64,000 nucleotides of DNA from Tropicimonas isoalkanivorans (GTDB lineage Bacteria; Pseudomonadota; Alphaproteobacteria; Rhodobacterales; Rhodobacteraceae), in the NCBI RefSeq assembly GCF_900112335.1, contig NZ_FOLG01000015.1:59374-123373 (forward strand), read 5' to 3'. Shown here piece by piece: positions 1-7,848 of this stretch. The position numbers and the translations under genes are program-made. The notes under the pieces were generated by a model, which did no database searches, was not told where the DNA came from, and saw only the letters and a program-made list of their open reading frames with translations. Each line of letters starts with the position of its first letter. Within the stretch, counting starts at the first letter, position 1.

Positions 1-780
1 GAAATCCTCGGCACGGCGCTCCTGATCCGCAACCGCGCGGGCGTGGCGCTGACCCGGCAGGGCGAGGTCTTCCTGCACTTCGCCGAGATGAGCGTTGCAG
101 CGCTCCAACAAGGGCTGGACGGGGTGGAGCAGATCGGCAGCCGGGGAAGCATCACGCTTTCCATCGGCGCGCTTCCGAGCGTCGCCGCCCGCCTGATGCC
201 GGAGGTCGTGCGCAGCTTCCGAACCCTCGCGCCCGAAATTACCCTGCGCATCACCGATGGCCCGCACGGCTACCTGATTGACCTGCTGCGACAGGGACGG
301 TTGGACCTCGTGATCGGCCGGCTGGGACAGACCGACACGATGCAGGGCATTTCCTTCACGCAGCTCTACAACGAATACGTCGAATTCGTCGTCCGCCCCG
401 GCCATCCCCTCCTCGCTGATCCGGACATGCGGCGCCTAAGCGAATGGCCGGTGATCTTTCCGCCGGAGGCCTCCGCGATCCGGCCGCTGATCGAACGGGT
501 GCTGGTGGCGCATGGCGTGGGTGAGATCCCGGATCGCATCGAAACGGTGTCGGGGGCCTTCGGGCGGAACTTCACCGCCGCCACGGATGCCGTCTGGATC
601 ATCTCGGCCGGTGTCGTCGCCAAGGAGATTGCCGATGGACGGCTGGTACGCCTGCCGTTCGAGACGGCGCTTACCGTCGGGCCGGTGGGCCTGATGTCCC
701 GCCCCGACGCGCAGCCGACACCGGCCGAACAGATGTTCCGCAAGGCCGTCAACGTGGCGGTGGAGGACCTGTCCGTGTAA
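1..780 (+). CDS. LysR-family transcriptional regulator (5' truncated by window edge)
   Basis: The frame is open from base 1, so the N-terminal helix-turn-helix is mostly outside the window. The first residues read EILGTALLIRNRAGVALTRQG, the usual end of a LysR DNA-binding domain. The rest is the periplasmic-binding-protein-like effector domain (IGALPSVAARLMPEVV, then a hinge and second lobe). The sequence resembles the GbpR/PcaQ branch that controls sugar or aromatic uptake, but the inducer cannot be deduced. The next gene on the same strand is an agmatinase, so it may control that gene; this is inference from position only. Confidence 0.9.
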   Translation, partial: EILGTALLIRNRAGVALTRQGEVFLHFAEMSVAALQQGLDGVEQIGSRGSITLSIGALPSVAARLMPEVVRSFRTLAPEITLRITDGPHGYLIDLLRQGRLDLVIGRLGQTDTMQGISFTQLYNEYVEFVVRPGHPLLADPDMRRLSEWPVIFPPEASAIRPLIERVLVAHGVGEIPDRIETVSGAFGRNFTAATDAVWIISAGVVAKEIADGRLVRLPFETALTVGPVGLMSRPDAQPTPAEQMFRKAVNVAVEDLSV

Positions 781-905
781 GGCGGCGCCCCGGAGATCAT
801 GGTTTCCCCAGTCGAAACGGGAACGCCGAGGATCGCGATTGCCACTCTGCCCACCGCGGCGTACCGATGATCCGCCACATGTACGCGCCAGGAGAGCCCG
901 CCCCC

Positions 906-1871
906 ATGTCAGACAGCAGCAGCGTCACCCCGGTCGCCGGAGACCTCGCCTTCACCCGCGACGACCTTCGTGGAACGATCCCGGAGGCCGCCTACGCGGG
1001 CGCGCTTAGCTTCATGCGCCGCCGCTTCACCCGCGACCTGACCAACGCGGACGTTGCCATCCTAGGTGTGCCGTACGATCTGGCGCTCTCCGGCCGGTCG
1101 GGAACGCGGTTCGGCCCGCGTGGCGTTCGTACGGCCTCGGCCAACATCGCCTGGTCCGGCCCCTGGCCATGGGAGACGGACCCTTACGAGCAACTCGCCA
1201 TCGTCGATTACGGGGACTGCGAGTTCGACCCGGGCAAGCCCGCGGATATTCCCGGCACCATCGCGGCAACGGCCCGGAAGATTCTGGCCACGGAGACCGC
1301 GCTCCTGTCGATTGGCGGAGATCACTTCATCACTTATCCCCTGCTACAAGCCCACGCTGAAAAGCATGGCCCGCTGCACGTCATCCAATTCGACGCCCAC
1401 ACCGACACGTGGGCCGACGAGCCCGACCGGATCGACCACGGGACGATGCTCTGGCACGGGGTGCGGGAGGGGCTGGTCGTTCCGGAGCGCTCGGTGCAGG
1501 TGGGGATCCGCACCCACAACCCGGACCCGTTGGGGTTCAACGTGATCTCCTCGCGGGAGGTCCATCAACAGGGGCCAGCCGAGATCGCCCGCCGCATTCG
1601 GGAGATCGTTGGCGACGGCCCCTGCTACCTGACCTTCGACATCGACGCGCTGGACCCGTCCGCCGCCCCCGGCACCGGCACCCCGGTCATCGGGGGGCTT
1701 ACCACCTATCAGGCGCAAGAGATGCTCTACGGCTTGGCCGGTATCGACCTCAGAGGAATGGACCTGGTCGAAGTCTCTCCGCCCTACGACGTTTCGGAGA
1801 TTACCGCCCTGGCGGCGGCGACGCTCATCAGCGACATGCTGGCGGTCTACGCTGCCCGCCCCGGCGCCTGA
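906..1871 (+). CDS. speB: Agmatinase / ureohydrolase family protein
   Basis: Mn-dependent ureohydrolase, probably hydrolysing agmatine to putrescine and urea, or a related guanidino compound. All metal motifs are present, numbered from the chosen start: GGDH with His140, DAHTD at 163-167, and FDIDALDP at 244-251 followed by APGTGTP. The ATG at 906 is preferred over 867 because AGGAG at 890-894 lies 11 bases upstream, and the resulting 321 aa fits the family. Guanidinobutyrase and guanidinopropionase share the same fold, so the exact substrate is uncertain. It follows a LysR regulator gene. The bases 1872-2024 after it carry a GC-rich hairpin. Confidence 0.88.
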   Translation: MSDSSSVTPVAGDLAFTRDDLRGTIPEAAYAGALSFMRRRFTRDLTNADVAILGVPYDLALSGRSGTRFGPRGVRTASANIAWSGPWPWETDPYEQLAIVDYGDCEFDPGKPADIPGTIAATARKILATETALLSIGGDHFITYPLLQAHAEKHGPLHVIQFDAHTDTWADEPDRIDHGTMLWHGVREGLVVPERSVQVGIRTHNPDPLGFNVISSREVHQQGPAEIARRIREIVGDGPCYLTFDIDALDPSAAPGTGTPVIGGLTTYQAQEMLYGLAGIDLRGMDLVEVSPPYDVSEITALAAATLISDMLAVYAARPGA

Positions 1872-1915
1872 CGTTCCCTCTGGCCGAGAAGCCCGGCCGG
1901 AAGAAGTCAAATCAA

Positions 1916-1936
1916 CGGGACCGTCCCTCGGTCCCG
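1916..1936 (+). terminator. Hairpin after the agmatinase gene
   Basis: Perfect 8-bp stem, CGGGACCG at 1916-1923 and CGGTCCCG at 1929-1936, with a 5-base loop. It lies 45 bases past the agmatinase stop. No T tract follows, so it may be a weak or factor-dependent terminator. Confidence 0.35.
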
Positions 1937-2024
1937 CCCAAAGGAAAGGCGGCTGTCCCATGCCAACGGCTTACCAAACGACAGCAGGTTCGGCAGTGCG
2001 CAGTGACAGTCAATTTCCGGAGAT

Positions 2025-2100
2025 TGGCAGGGGCAGCAGGGCTCGAACCCGCGACCTACGGTTTTGGAGACCGTCGCTCTACCAGCTGAGCTATACCCCT
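2025..2100 (-). tRNA. trnW: tRNA-Trp (CCA anticodon)
   Basis: The minus strand folds as a full cloverleaf of 76 nt. The acceptor AGGGGTA pairs with TGCCCCT. There is a D-arm TAGCTCAGCTGGTAGAGC, an anticodon stem ACGGT/ACCGT with loop CTCCAAA giving anticodon CCA, and a T-arm with GGTTCGAG. The 3' CCA is encoded (TGG at 2025-2027 on the plus strand). In many proteobacteria tRNA-Trp lies just before secE-nusG; here no secE follows and the downstream neighbour is the convergent agmatinase gene. Confidence 0.95.
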
Positions 2101-2229
2101 ACGGCCCGCGCTTCTTAGGTTTTCCACCCGAAAGCGTCAAGCGGTTATAAATGTTCATAGGGCATCCTTTGCGCATCGACCCGGCTTGAACCATCCCGCA
2201 CGTGATGGCCATTCAATGGCCGCCCCGGA

Positions 2230-2895
2230 GTGATGGAAGAGGCAATCCTTAGACGGGTCGATGCGATGCAAGACGGTTTCCGAGCAGACCTGCCCCACGC
2301 CGCATTCGCCTCGCGGCCTTGGACCCGACTGCACGATAAGTCACTGGGTGGGGCGCGGCGGGTTCCAACGATGCTCAAGCCGCAGGAACGGCGGATCCAA
2401 GGCTGGTTCAAAGCCATCTGGGTGAAGTGCGCGGGGGATGTCATGGATCTGGGCCGCTTCGCCGGAGGCGCGACGGCACGGCTCGCCGAAGGGATGGCGG
2501 TGGCCGGCTCGACGCGACAGGTGCACGCCTACGACCGCTATTCTGAACCGTTGGGATCTCACGCCATTCGACAGCTCTGACATTCTTCCATTGGCGAAAT
2601 GCCTGTTGGCCGGATGGAAGCATCACGTCATCCTGCACCAATTCAAGATCCACCGCGCTCGCTGGGGCAGCGACCCTAATGACCGGCTGGTCAGGGATGC
2701 CTCCAACACCGCCCAAACGATGGACCGGATGAACGAGAGGTTCATGACCCACCTCATCATCCCCGGGCGCTCCCTCCCGGTTCATTAGGACGTCCTGCAT
2801 TGGGACCACCACTTGGATCCCGCGCAGATAGAAGTACTGTCCGATCACTTCGTCCCGGTCGTCCATGTGCCGCGCTCTGTCGCCGTTATATCGCC
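2230..2895 (+). pseudogene. Decayed TylF/macrocin-O-methyltransferase-like gene
   Basis: Two reading frames together give a SAM-dependent methyltransferase of the TylF type. The frame from 2230 has TMLKPQERR and the SAM loop DLGRFAGGATARLAEG, then VHAYDR. Around 2545-2570 similarity moves to the next frame (FDSSDILPLA, WKHHVILH, RDASNTAQTMDRM). A TAG at 2786-2788 interrupts it, after which the expected DVLHW and a conserved-looking tail continue to about 2895. A frameshift plus an in-frame stop make a functional product very unlikely. The true original start is not clear; GTG 2230 is the first start in the open stretch. Confidence 0.7.
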
Positions 2896-3145
2896 GCACC
2901 CCGGCACCGGGCGGCGTCGCTGCGGCGCGGGCCAGCGCGCTGACCGATACGCAGCTTTTGGGCCACCACGCGGCAGCACAAAACCGACACGTAACCCTCG
3001 GGATGCCGGACCTGCGTAAGGATACGATCTGCGCGTTCTCCGCCAATGGCGGGACAGGGGCGGCTTATCGGTTCCGGCGCCCTTGACGAGAATTATCAGG
3101 TCGACGCCCGAGATGCGTATCCGTCCCAACCGCAAGCCTCCCGCC

Positions 3146-3685
3146 TCAGCTATCCTGGCGCGCTATGTCGGTCACCAGCACGTCCAGAACGGAGTCGCCG
3201 ACGATCTGTCGAGCCTCCTCCCGAAGCGCCGTCCGCAGATGATCCAGCGCTCGCGTGGAGGTGTAGGTGCCGTCGAACCCACCGGCATTGGCGTAGTCGA
3301 ACATTACTTGAAGCAACGCATCCCGGATCCGTGGCTCTTTCGCGAAGACGTCCTCCCGGCTTCCGACCATCGTTTCAAGTGAAAGCGACAGAACGACCAT
3401 CGACGTCATCCGACCGCCCTTCAGAATCGGGACGACGAAACGGTTGCTGAGATCCACGAACTCCGTGCCGGACACCGCCCCATGCGGCGCCTCGCCATGC
3501 GCCGACGTTTGGCCGTGAGGATCGGTTGCCAAATCAGGGTCCTGCGCATGGTCGGACAAATTCTGGGTCCCATGCTCGTGAACTGCGGTTTCTGCGGCGA
3601 CTTCGGCGGGCTTCAGGATATGGCCTGCCGTGAGGCCCGCGCCGGCCCCCGCGAGGGCCAGAATTCCGGGTAAAAGCAGTCGCAT
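3146..3685 (-). CDS. fliL: Flagellar basal-body protein FliL
   Basis: 179 aa. One N-terminal membrane segment (about residues 4-22), a His/Asp/Glu-rich linker (residues 30-75), then the FliL periplasmic domain beginning near SGTEFVDLSNRFVVPI. FliL links the stator to the MS ring and supports torque. It lies 10 bases downstream of flgH in the same operon. It is the last flagellar gene on this side; the neighbours often found next to fliL in related genomes (fliF, fliH, fliN, fliP) are missing here. Confidence 0.85.
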   Translation of the reverse strand: MRLLLPGILALAGAGAGLTAGHILKPAEVAAETAVHEHGTQNLSDHAQDPDLATDPHGQTSAHGEAPHGAVSGTEFVDLSNRFVVPILKGGRMTSMVVLSLSLETMVGSREDVFAKEPRIRDALLQVMFDYANAGGFDGTYTSTRALDHLRTALREEARQIVGDSVLDVLVTDIARQDS

Positions 3686-3695
3686 GCGTGCCTCC

Positions 3696-4424
3696 TCAGA
3701 ACGGCAGGATGATGTCGGCGATCTGCTGACCGTAGCGGGGTTGCTGAACGTCCGAGAGCTGGCCCCGCCCGCCGTAGGAGATCCGGGCCGAGGCGATCTT
3801 GTCGTAAGTCACCTCATTCATCCGGGTGATATCTTCGGGACGCACATAGCCGGAAACGAGCAGTTCGCGGATCTCGAAATTCACCCGCACTTCCTGACTC
3901 CCTTTGATCTGAAGAACACCGTTCTGAAGCACCTCGACCACGGTTGCAGCCACGCGGAGCGTCAGCTTCTCGCGCCGTTTGACAGACCCGTCGCCCTCGG
4001 AGGAACTGTTCGAATGCGCCTTGACGGCGGGGTCCATCGACGATCCCGCAGGCATATTCTCGTTGATCCTCTGCGGAAGGCCGAAAAGATCGCTGACCCC
4101 CATCTGTTCGCCCGAACTGCGCGAGCGCGCGGTGGTGTTCGACATCTCCGCCTTGTCGTCGATCTCGATCACCACCGTCAGGATGTCGCCCCGCTTGCTG
4201 GCTCGACGGTCCCCGAGGAGCGATTGCCGGTCCTTGCTCCACAGAGAGGCCGTATCGGACTTGCGGAAAGGCTCCGTGGTTTCTGGCAGCGGTATCACCG
4301 ACATCGCGCGGTGTTCGTAGGTGTTGGAGTTCGGGGTGAACGCCGGCCGCTTGCCGACCTCGGTGACGCGCGCGCATCCGGCGAGCGTCAGTGTCAGCAA
4401 CAGGAGAGTGGCAACAAATCGCAT
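3696..4424 (-). CDS. flgH: Flagellar L-ring protein FlgH
   Basis: 242 aa outer-membrane lipoprotein that forms the L ring around the rod. The N terminus MRFVATLLLLTLTLAGC is a lipoprotein signal with Cys17 as the lipidated residue. FlgH hallmarks follow: SLWSKDRQSLLGDRRA, KRGDILTV, VRVNFE, and the C-terminal YGGRGQLSDVQQPRYGQQ. The length is normal for the family. It sits between flgA (27-base gap) and fliL. Confidence 0.95.
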   Translation of the reverse strand: MRFVATLLLLTLTLAGCARVTEVGKRPAFTPNSNTYEHRAMSVIPLPETTEPFRKSDTASLWSKDRQSLLGDRRASKRGDILTVVIEIDDKAEMSNTTARSRSSGEQMGVSDLFGLPQRINENMPAGSSMDPAVKAHSNSSSEGDGSVKRREKLTLRVAATVVEVLQNGVLQIKGSQEVRVNFEIRELLVSGYVRPEDITRMNEVTYDKIASARISYGGRGQLSDVQQPRYGQQIADIILPF

Positions 4425-4451
4425 GGGAGTGGTTCCGGTTTTCTCAATGTG

Positions 4452-4895
4452 TCAGGGACGCCGATTGGCGGCGTCGACGAAGATCTGCCCGCTGGCGTCG
4501 ACCATACCGGTGACCGTGGCGCGGGATTCCAGGTTCATCGCGCGGACCGTCTCGCCGGCGGCCGCACGGGCAAGGGATCTCCCCTCCGCCGTGATCGTGA
4601 GACCGCCAAAACGGTAGAGCAGCGTCACCGTTTCATTTCGCTCGATCGCGGCGGGCGGGCCGATGTCTTCCGGGTGGATGGGGCGCCCCGCATACAACAC
4701 CACCCGCGCCTCCATGCCGACCGCTTCGGCTGGCGACCGGAGGGCACCGGCCACGGAGTCCTCGATCGTTGACAGGTCTTCGCTCGAAAGGACGGCGTGG
4801 CTTCGGATCGTATGGGCGGCGACCAATGTCTGTGCGCCACCCGGACCCGGCATGGCAGCCATCGTTCCAAATAGGATCAGAAGGGTGCGTCTCAT
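4452..4895 (-). CDS. flgA: Flagellar P-ring assembly chaperone FlgA
   Basis: 147 aa, the short form of FlgA common in this group. A signal peptide (to about residue 21, ending PGGAQ) is followed by the SAF-like fold with the AAHTIRSHAVLSSEDL strand, ARVVLYAGRPIHPEDI, then the C-terminal part with a GRSLARAAAGETVRAMNL stretch. It acts in the periplasm on FlgI. Its start overlaps the flgG stop by 4 bases, which indicates translational coupling. The P-ring gene flgI itself is not in this window. Confidence 0.9.
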   Translation of the reverse strand: MRRTLLILFGTMAAMPGPGGAQTLVAAHTIRSHAVLSSEDLSTIEDSVAGALRSPAEAVGMEARVVLYAGRPIHPEDIGPPAAIERNETVTLLYRFGGLTITAEGRSLARAAAGETVRAMNLESRATVTGMVDASGQIFVDAANRRP

Positions 4896-5677
4896 CGGAT
4901 CTGCGTGGTTGCGCCGAGCATCTGATCGGCCGCAGTGATCACCTTGGCATTCAGTTCGTACCCGCGCTGCGCCTTGATGAGGTCCGTCACTTGCCGAACG
5001 GCATCGACGGAGCTGTCCTCCAGATATCCCTGGCGCAACATGCCGAGCCCGTCCTCGCCGGGGGCCGCGACCATCGGCGGGCCCGACGCGGCCGTCTCCT
5101 GGAACATGTTGGACCCGATCGCTTCCAGGCCCTTGGGGTTCGAGAAATCGGCAAGGGAGAACTCCCCCAGGGATTGCGCATCCACCTGGTCGTCGAAATA
5201 CGCGAAGACCTCGCCTTCCGGGCTGATCGAAATGCTCTTGGCATCGTCCGGGATGGTGATATCGGGCACGACCGGAAAACCCTCGGAGGTTACGATCAGG
5301 CCGTCCGGAGATACCTTGAGACCACCATCGCGCGTGTAGGCCGATGCGCCACTCGGAAGCGTCACCTCAAGGTAGCCGGAGCCATCGATCGCGACGTCCA
5401 GATTGCCGCCTGTTTCGGTGAGCGTCCCTTGCTTCTGCAAGACCGTGACTGAGGACGGCCGAACCCCGAGACCGACCTGCACGCCGGTCGGTAGGATTGT
5501 TCCGTCGGCGGCGTTGATCGTGCCGGGGCGGGCAAGCTGCTGGTAATGCAGATCTGTGAATTCCGCACGGCGCGCGTCGTAGGCCGTCGTGCTCATGTTG
5601 GCGAGGTTGTTGGAAATGACATCGACCCGCATCTGCTGGGCGGTCATCCCGGTGGCGGCTATACTGAGTGACTGCAT
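4892..5677 (-). CDS. flgG: Flagellar distal rod protein FlgG
   Basis: 261 aa, standard length. The N-terminal rod motif (NNLANMSTTAYDARR) and C-terminal helix ending VTDLIKAQRGYELNAKVI frame the D1 core of FlgE/F/G proteins; PSGASAYTRDGGLKVSPDG is the conserved central stretch. FlgG polymerises into the distal rod that passes through the P and L rings made by the neighbouring flgA and flgH products. Confidence 0.96.
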   Translation of the reverse strand: MQSLSIAATGMTAQQMRVDVISNNLANMSTTAYDARRAEFTDLHYQQLARPGTINAADGTILPTGVQVGLGVRPSSVTVLQKQGTLTETGGNLDVAIDGSGYLEVTLPSGASAYTRDGGLKVSPDGLIVTSEGFPVVPDITIPDDAKSISISPEGEVFAYFDDQVDAQSLGEFSLADFSNPKGLEAIGSNMFQETAASGPPMVAAPGEDGLGMLRQGYLEDSSVDAVRQVTDLIKAQRGYELNAKVITAADQMLGATTQIR

Positions 5678-5689
5678 CGCTTCCGTTTT

Positions 5690-6403
5690 CTACCTGGTTA
5701 GCGTTTCGATGACCTTCGAGACGCGGTCTGATTCACGCTCGGAAAAGGACTGGCCCAGTTCATAGGCGCGCTGCACCTCGATCATCCGGGTGATCTCGCG
5801 GACGGGGTTGACGTTCGCGGCCTCAAGAAATCCCTGACGGACAGTGCTGTCGTCGACAGGTTCGAGCTCGCCCGAGACCTGTAACAGGCTTCCCGACTGA
5901 TACTGGAGGTCGGCGGGGTCGGCCGGACGGAACAGCCCGATCCGGCCGAGCGGGCGGCCGTCGGCGCTGAGCGTTCCGTCAGCCGCGACGGCGACGGACC
6001 CGCTGTCGGGCGGCACGAAGACCGGAGCTCCGCCTTCGTCGAGCACGAGGTGCCCCTCCGGCGTCACCAGATCCCCAGCCTCGTTCGGCATGAAGGCGCC
6101 CGCACGCGTGAGACGCATGCCCTGAGGGGTCTGAACCTGGAAGAAGCCTTCGCCCTGTATGGCGAGGTCCAGCGCGCCGCCGGTCGGTTCCACGGCCCCT
6201 TGTGAGAGATCGACATGGCGCGCCCGTGCGGCTGCCATAGACACCGACCCACCCGGGCCCGGCGTCGCGGCAATATGCTCTGAGAACACGACGCCTTCGC
6301 GACGGAACCCCGTCGTCGACAGGTTGGCGATGTTGTTCGCGATCGTCTGCATTTCGCGCATCAGCCCGGTCTGCCGGGAGAGCGTCACATATCCCACGCT
6401 CAT
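5690..6403 (-). CDS. flgF: Flagellar proximal rod protein FlgF
   Basis: 237 aa. It has the rod signature NNIANLSTTGFRRE near residue 25, GALDLAIQGEGFFQVQTPQG in the middle, and the C-terminal EITRMIEVQRAYELGQ. It is a paralogue of FlgG placed 12 bases upstream of it. It forms part of the proximal rod. It is separated from fliQ by only 3 bases. Confidence 0.95.
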   Translation of the reverse strand: MSVGYVTLSRQTGLMREMQTIANNIANLSTTGFRREGVVFSEHIAATPGPGGSVSMAAARARHVDLSQGAVEPTGGALDLAIQGEGFFQVQTPQGMRLTRAGAFMPNEAGDLVTPEGHLVLDEGGAPVFVPPDSGSVAVAADGTLSADGRPLGRIGLFRPADPADLQYQSGSLLQVSGELEPVDDSTVRQGFLEAANVNPVREITRMIEVQRAYELGQSFSERESDRVSKVIETLTR

Positions 6404-6406
6404 CGC

Positions 6407-6673
6407 TCAGAACGCCCGGATCAGTGGGAGGAGGCTCCCGTGGAAGAAGCTGACGAGGCTCTGCGTCATGAAGCCCATCGACGCCCAGAACACCAGGACG
6501 ATGGCCAGCAGCTTCGGCACGAACGTCAGCGTCATTTCCTGGATCGACGTCAGAGCCTGGAACAGGCCAACGCTCAGCCCGGCCACGAGGGCAACCGAGA
6601 GGATCGGCACGGACATCGTCACCGCCGTCCAGAGCCCCTCGCGCATCGTGTCGTAGAAGACCGTCTCGTTCAT
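6407..6673 (-). CDS. fliQ: Flagellar type III export protein FliQ
   Basis: 88 aa with two membrane helices (about residues 16-40 and 50-75) and the FliQ core PILSVALVAGLSVGLFQALTSI followed by QEMTLTFVPK. It is part of the FliPQR export gate. Placing fliQ between fliE and flgF, away from fliP and fliR, follows the mixed order seen in Rhodobacterales flagellar clusters. Confidence 0.95.
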   Translation of the reverse strand: MNETVFYDTMREGLWTAVTMSVPILSVALVAGLSVGLFQALTSIQEMTLTFVPKLLAIVLVFWASMGFMTQSLVSFFHGSLLPLIRAF

Positions 6674-6677
6674 GGGA

Positions 6678-6962
6678 TCACACCGGCATCCGGAGGATTT
6701 CCTGATACGCTTCGACGACGCGATCCCGCAGCGTGGCGGCCGTTTCCACAGCCAGTTCCGTCTGGCTCAAAGCCATCACCAACGCGTGCGGATCCGCGCT
6801 TTCGAGGGCGGAGCCCTTGGCGGTCGCTTCGGCATTCTGCAGGACGGACGCGAACTTTGTGGCTGCATCTGCCACCGGGTTCTTCGATTGCCCCGTGGCG
6901 GCGGCAAGCGCCGGCTTTGCGGCGGAATAGGCCTGGCCGGCCTGAGCTGCTCGGATATCCAT
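6678..6962 (-). CDS. fliE: Flagellar hook-basal body protein FliE
   Basis: 94 aa. The C-terminal half (ALVMALSQTELAVETAATLRDRVVEAYQEILRMPV) is the FliE family core that joins the MS ring to the rod. The N terminus is Ala-rich and poorly conserved, as expected. It sits between flgC and fliQ. Confidence 0.93.
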   Translation of the reverse strand: MDIRAAQAGQAYSAAKPALAAATGQSKNPVADAATKFASVLQNAEATAKGSALESADPHALVMALSQTELAVETAATLRDRVVEAYQEILRMPV

Positions 6963-6974
6963 TCTGGTCTCCTG

Positions 6975-7367
6975 TTATTTTCGCATCAGTTCGAGCAGGC
7001 TCAGCGTCATCTGCCGCGCCTGGTCGAACATCTTGAGATTGGCCTCGTAGCTTCGCTGCGCCTCGCGCGCGTCGGCGACCTCCACCAGCAGGTCCACGTT
7101 CGATCCGTCGTAGTACCCGCTCTCGTCCGCCATCGGGTGCGCGGGATCGAAGATCCGGGTCGCCTCCGTCTGGTCCAGCGTCACCGGGCCATTTCGGAGC
7201 AGCCCCGCCCGCTCACCGGACGCCAGTTCGGTCTCAAACGACGTAATCTTGCGCCGATATCCGGGCGTATCGACGTTGGCGATGTTCTCCGAGACATGGC
7301 GAAGCCGGGTGGCCTGCCCCCTCATTCCACTGGCCGATACCGCCAGCGACTGCATAAGATCGCTCAT
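6975..7367 (-). CDS. flgC: Flagellar proximal rod protein FlgC
   Basis: 130 aa. The N-terminal rod signature is ENIANVDTPGYRRK, and the C terminus DAREAQRSYEANLKMFDQARQM is the paired rod helix. The length is typical. It follows flgB by 12 bases and precedes fliE. Confidence 0.96.
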   Translation of the reverse strand: MSDLMQSLAVSASGMRGQATRLRHVSENIANVDTPGYRRKITSFETELASGERAGLLRNGPVTLDQTEATRIFDPAHPMADESGYYDGSNVDLLVEVADAREAQRSYEANLKMFDQARQMTLSLLELMRK

Positions 7368-7379
7368 AATCCTGATCTC

Positions 7380-7769
7380 CTACCGCCGGCCGAGACTGGT
7401 ACGCAGAACGCTCAATCCGCTTCGGTAAATGGAGAGCGCAATTTCGTGCTGCTGACGGATTTCCGCTGACTTGATGATCTCGGTTTCCAGCGAAACGGTG
7501 TTTCCATTGGGGTCTGCGGGTGCATCCGAGACGGCGAAGGACCGGGCACGTTCTGATCCCGGCGCCTGCGACAGATGAGAGTCCCGCGTCCGGCGCATTC
7601 CGATGCCGGAGGTGTCGTTCCGCCAGATCTCGGCAAAGTCGGGAATATCGCGCTGACGGTACCCCGGGGTGTCGGCGTTGGCGATATTTCCGGCGACGAC
7701 CGACTGGCGCGACGCGGCGTGCTCGGCCATGCCCTGCGCGAGCCGAAATATCTCGAGATTTTGGAACAT
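7380..7769 (-). CDS. flgB: Flagellar proximal rod protein FlgB
   Basis: 129 aa from the ATG at 7769-7767 (MFQNLEIFRLAQGMAEHAA). The open frame runs further upstream, but that extension lies antisense inside fliI and has no FlgB similarity. GNIANADTPGYRQRD is the rod signature, and the C-terminal helix EIRQQHEIALSIYRSGL is intact. It is the first gene of the minus-strand flagellar operon. The 79-base gap to divergent fliI must hold both promoters. ATGGTTTAACC at 7796-7806 there resembles a CtrA half-site, which would fit alphaproteobacterial flagellar control; this is a weak match. Confidence 0.93.
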   Translation of the reverse strand: MFQNLEIFRLAQGMAEHAASRQSVVAGNIANADTPGYRQRDIPDFAEIWRNDTSGIGMRRTRDSHLSQAPGSERARSFAVSDAPADPNGNTVSLETEIIKSAEIRQQHEIALSIYRSGLSVLRTSLGRR

Positions 7770-7848
7770 CGGGGGTTCTCCCACGGCTTTCAACGATGGT
7801 TTAACCCCGATTCCTTTAGAAACTGTGTGCGACAACCGGGAGAGCAGA

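Noticed and set aside
2025..2100. tRNA-Trp as an attachment site of an integrated element
   Set aside because: No integrase, no direct repeat of the tRNA 3' end and no element boundary were seen next to it.
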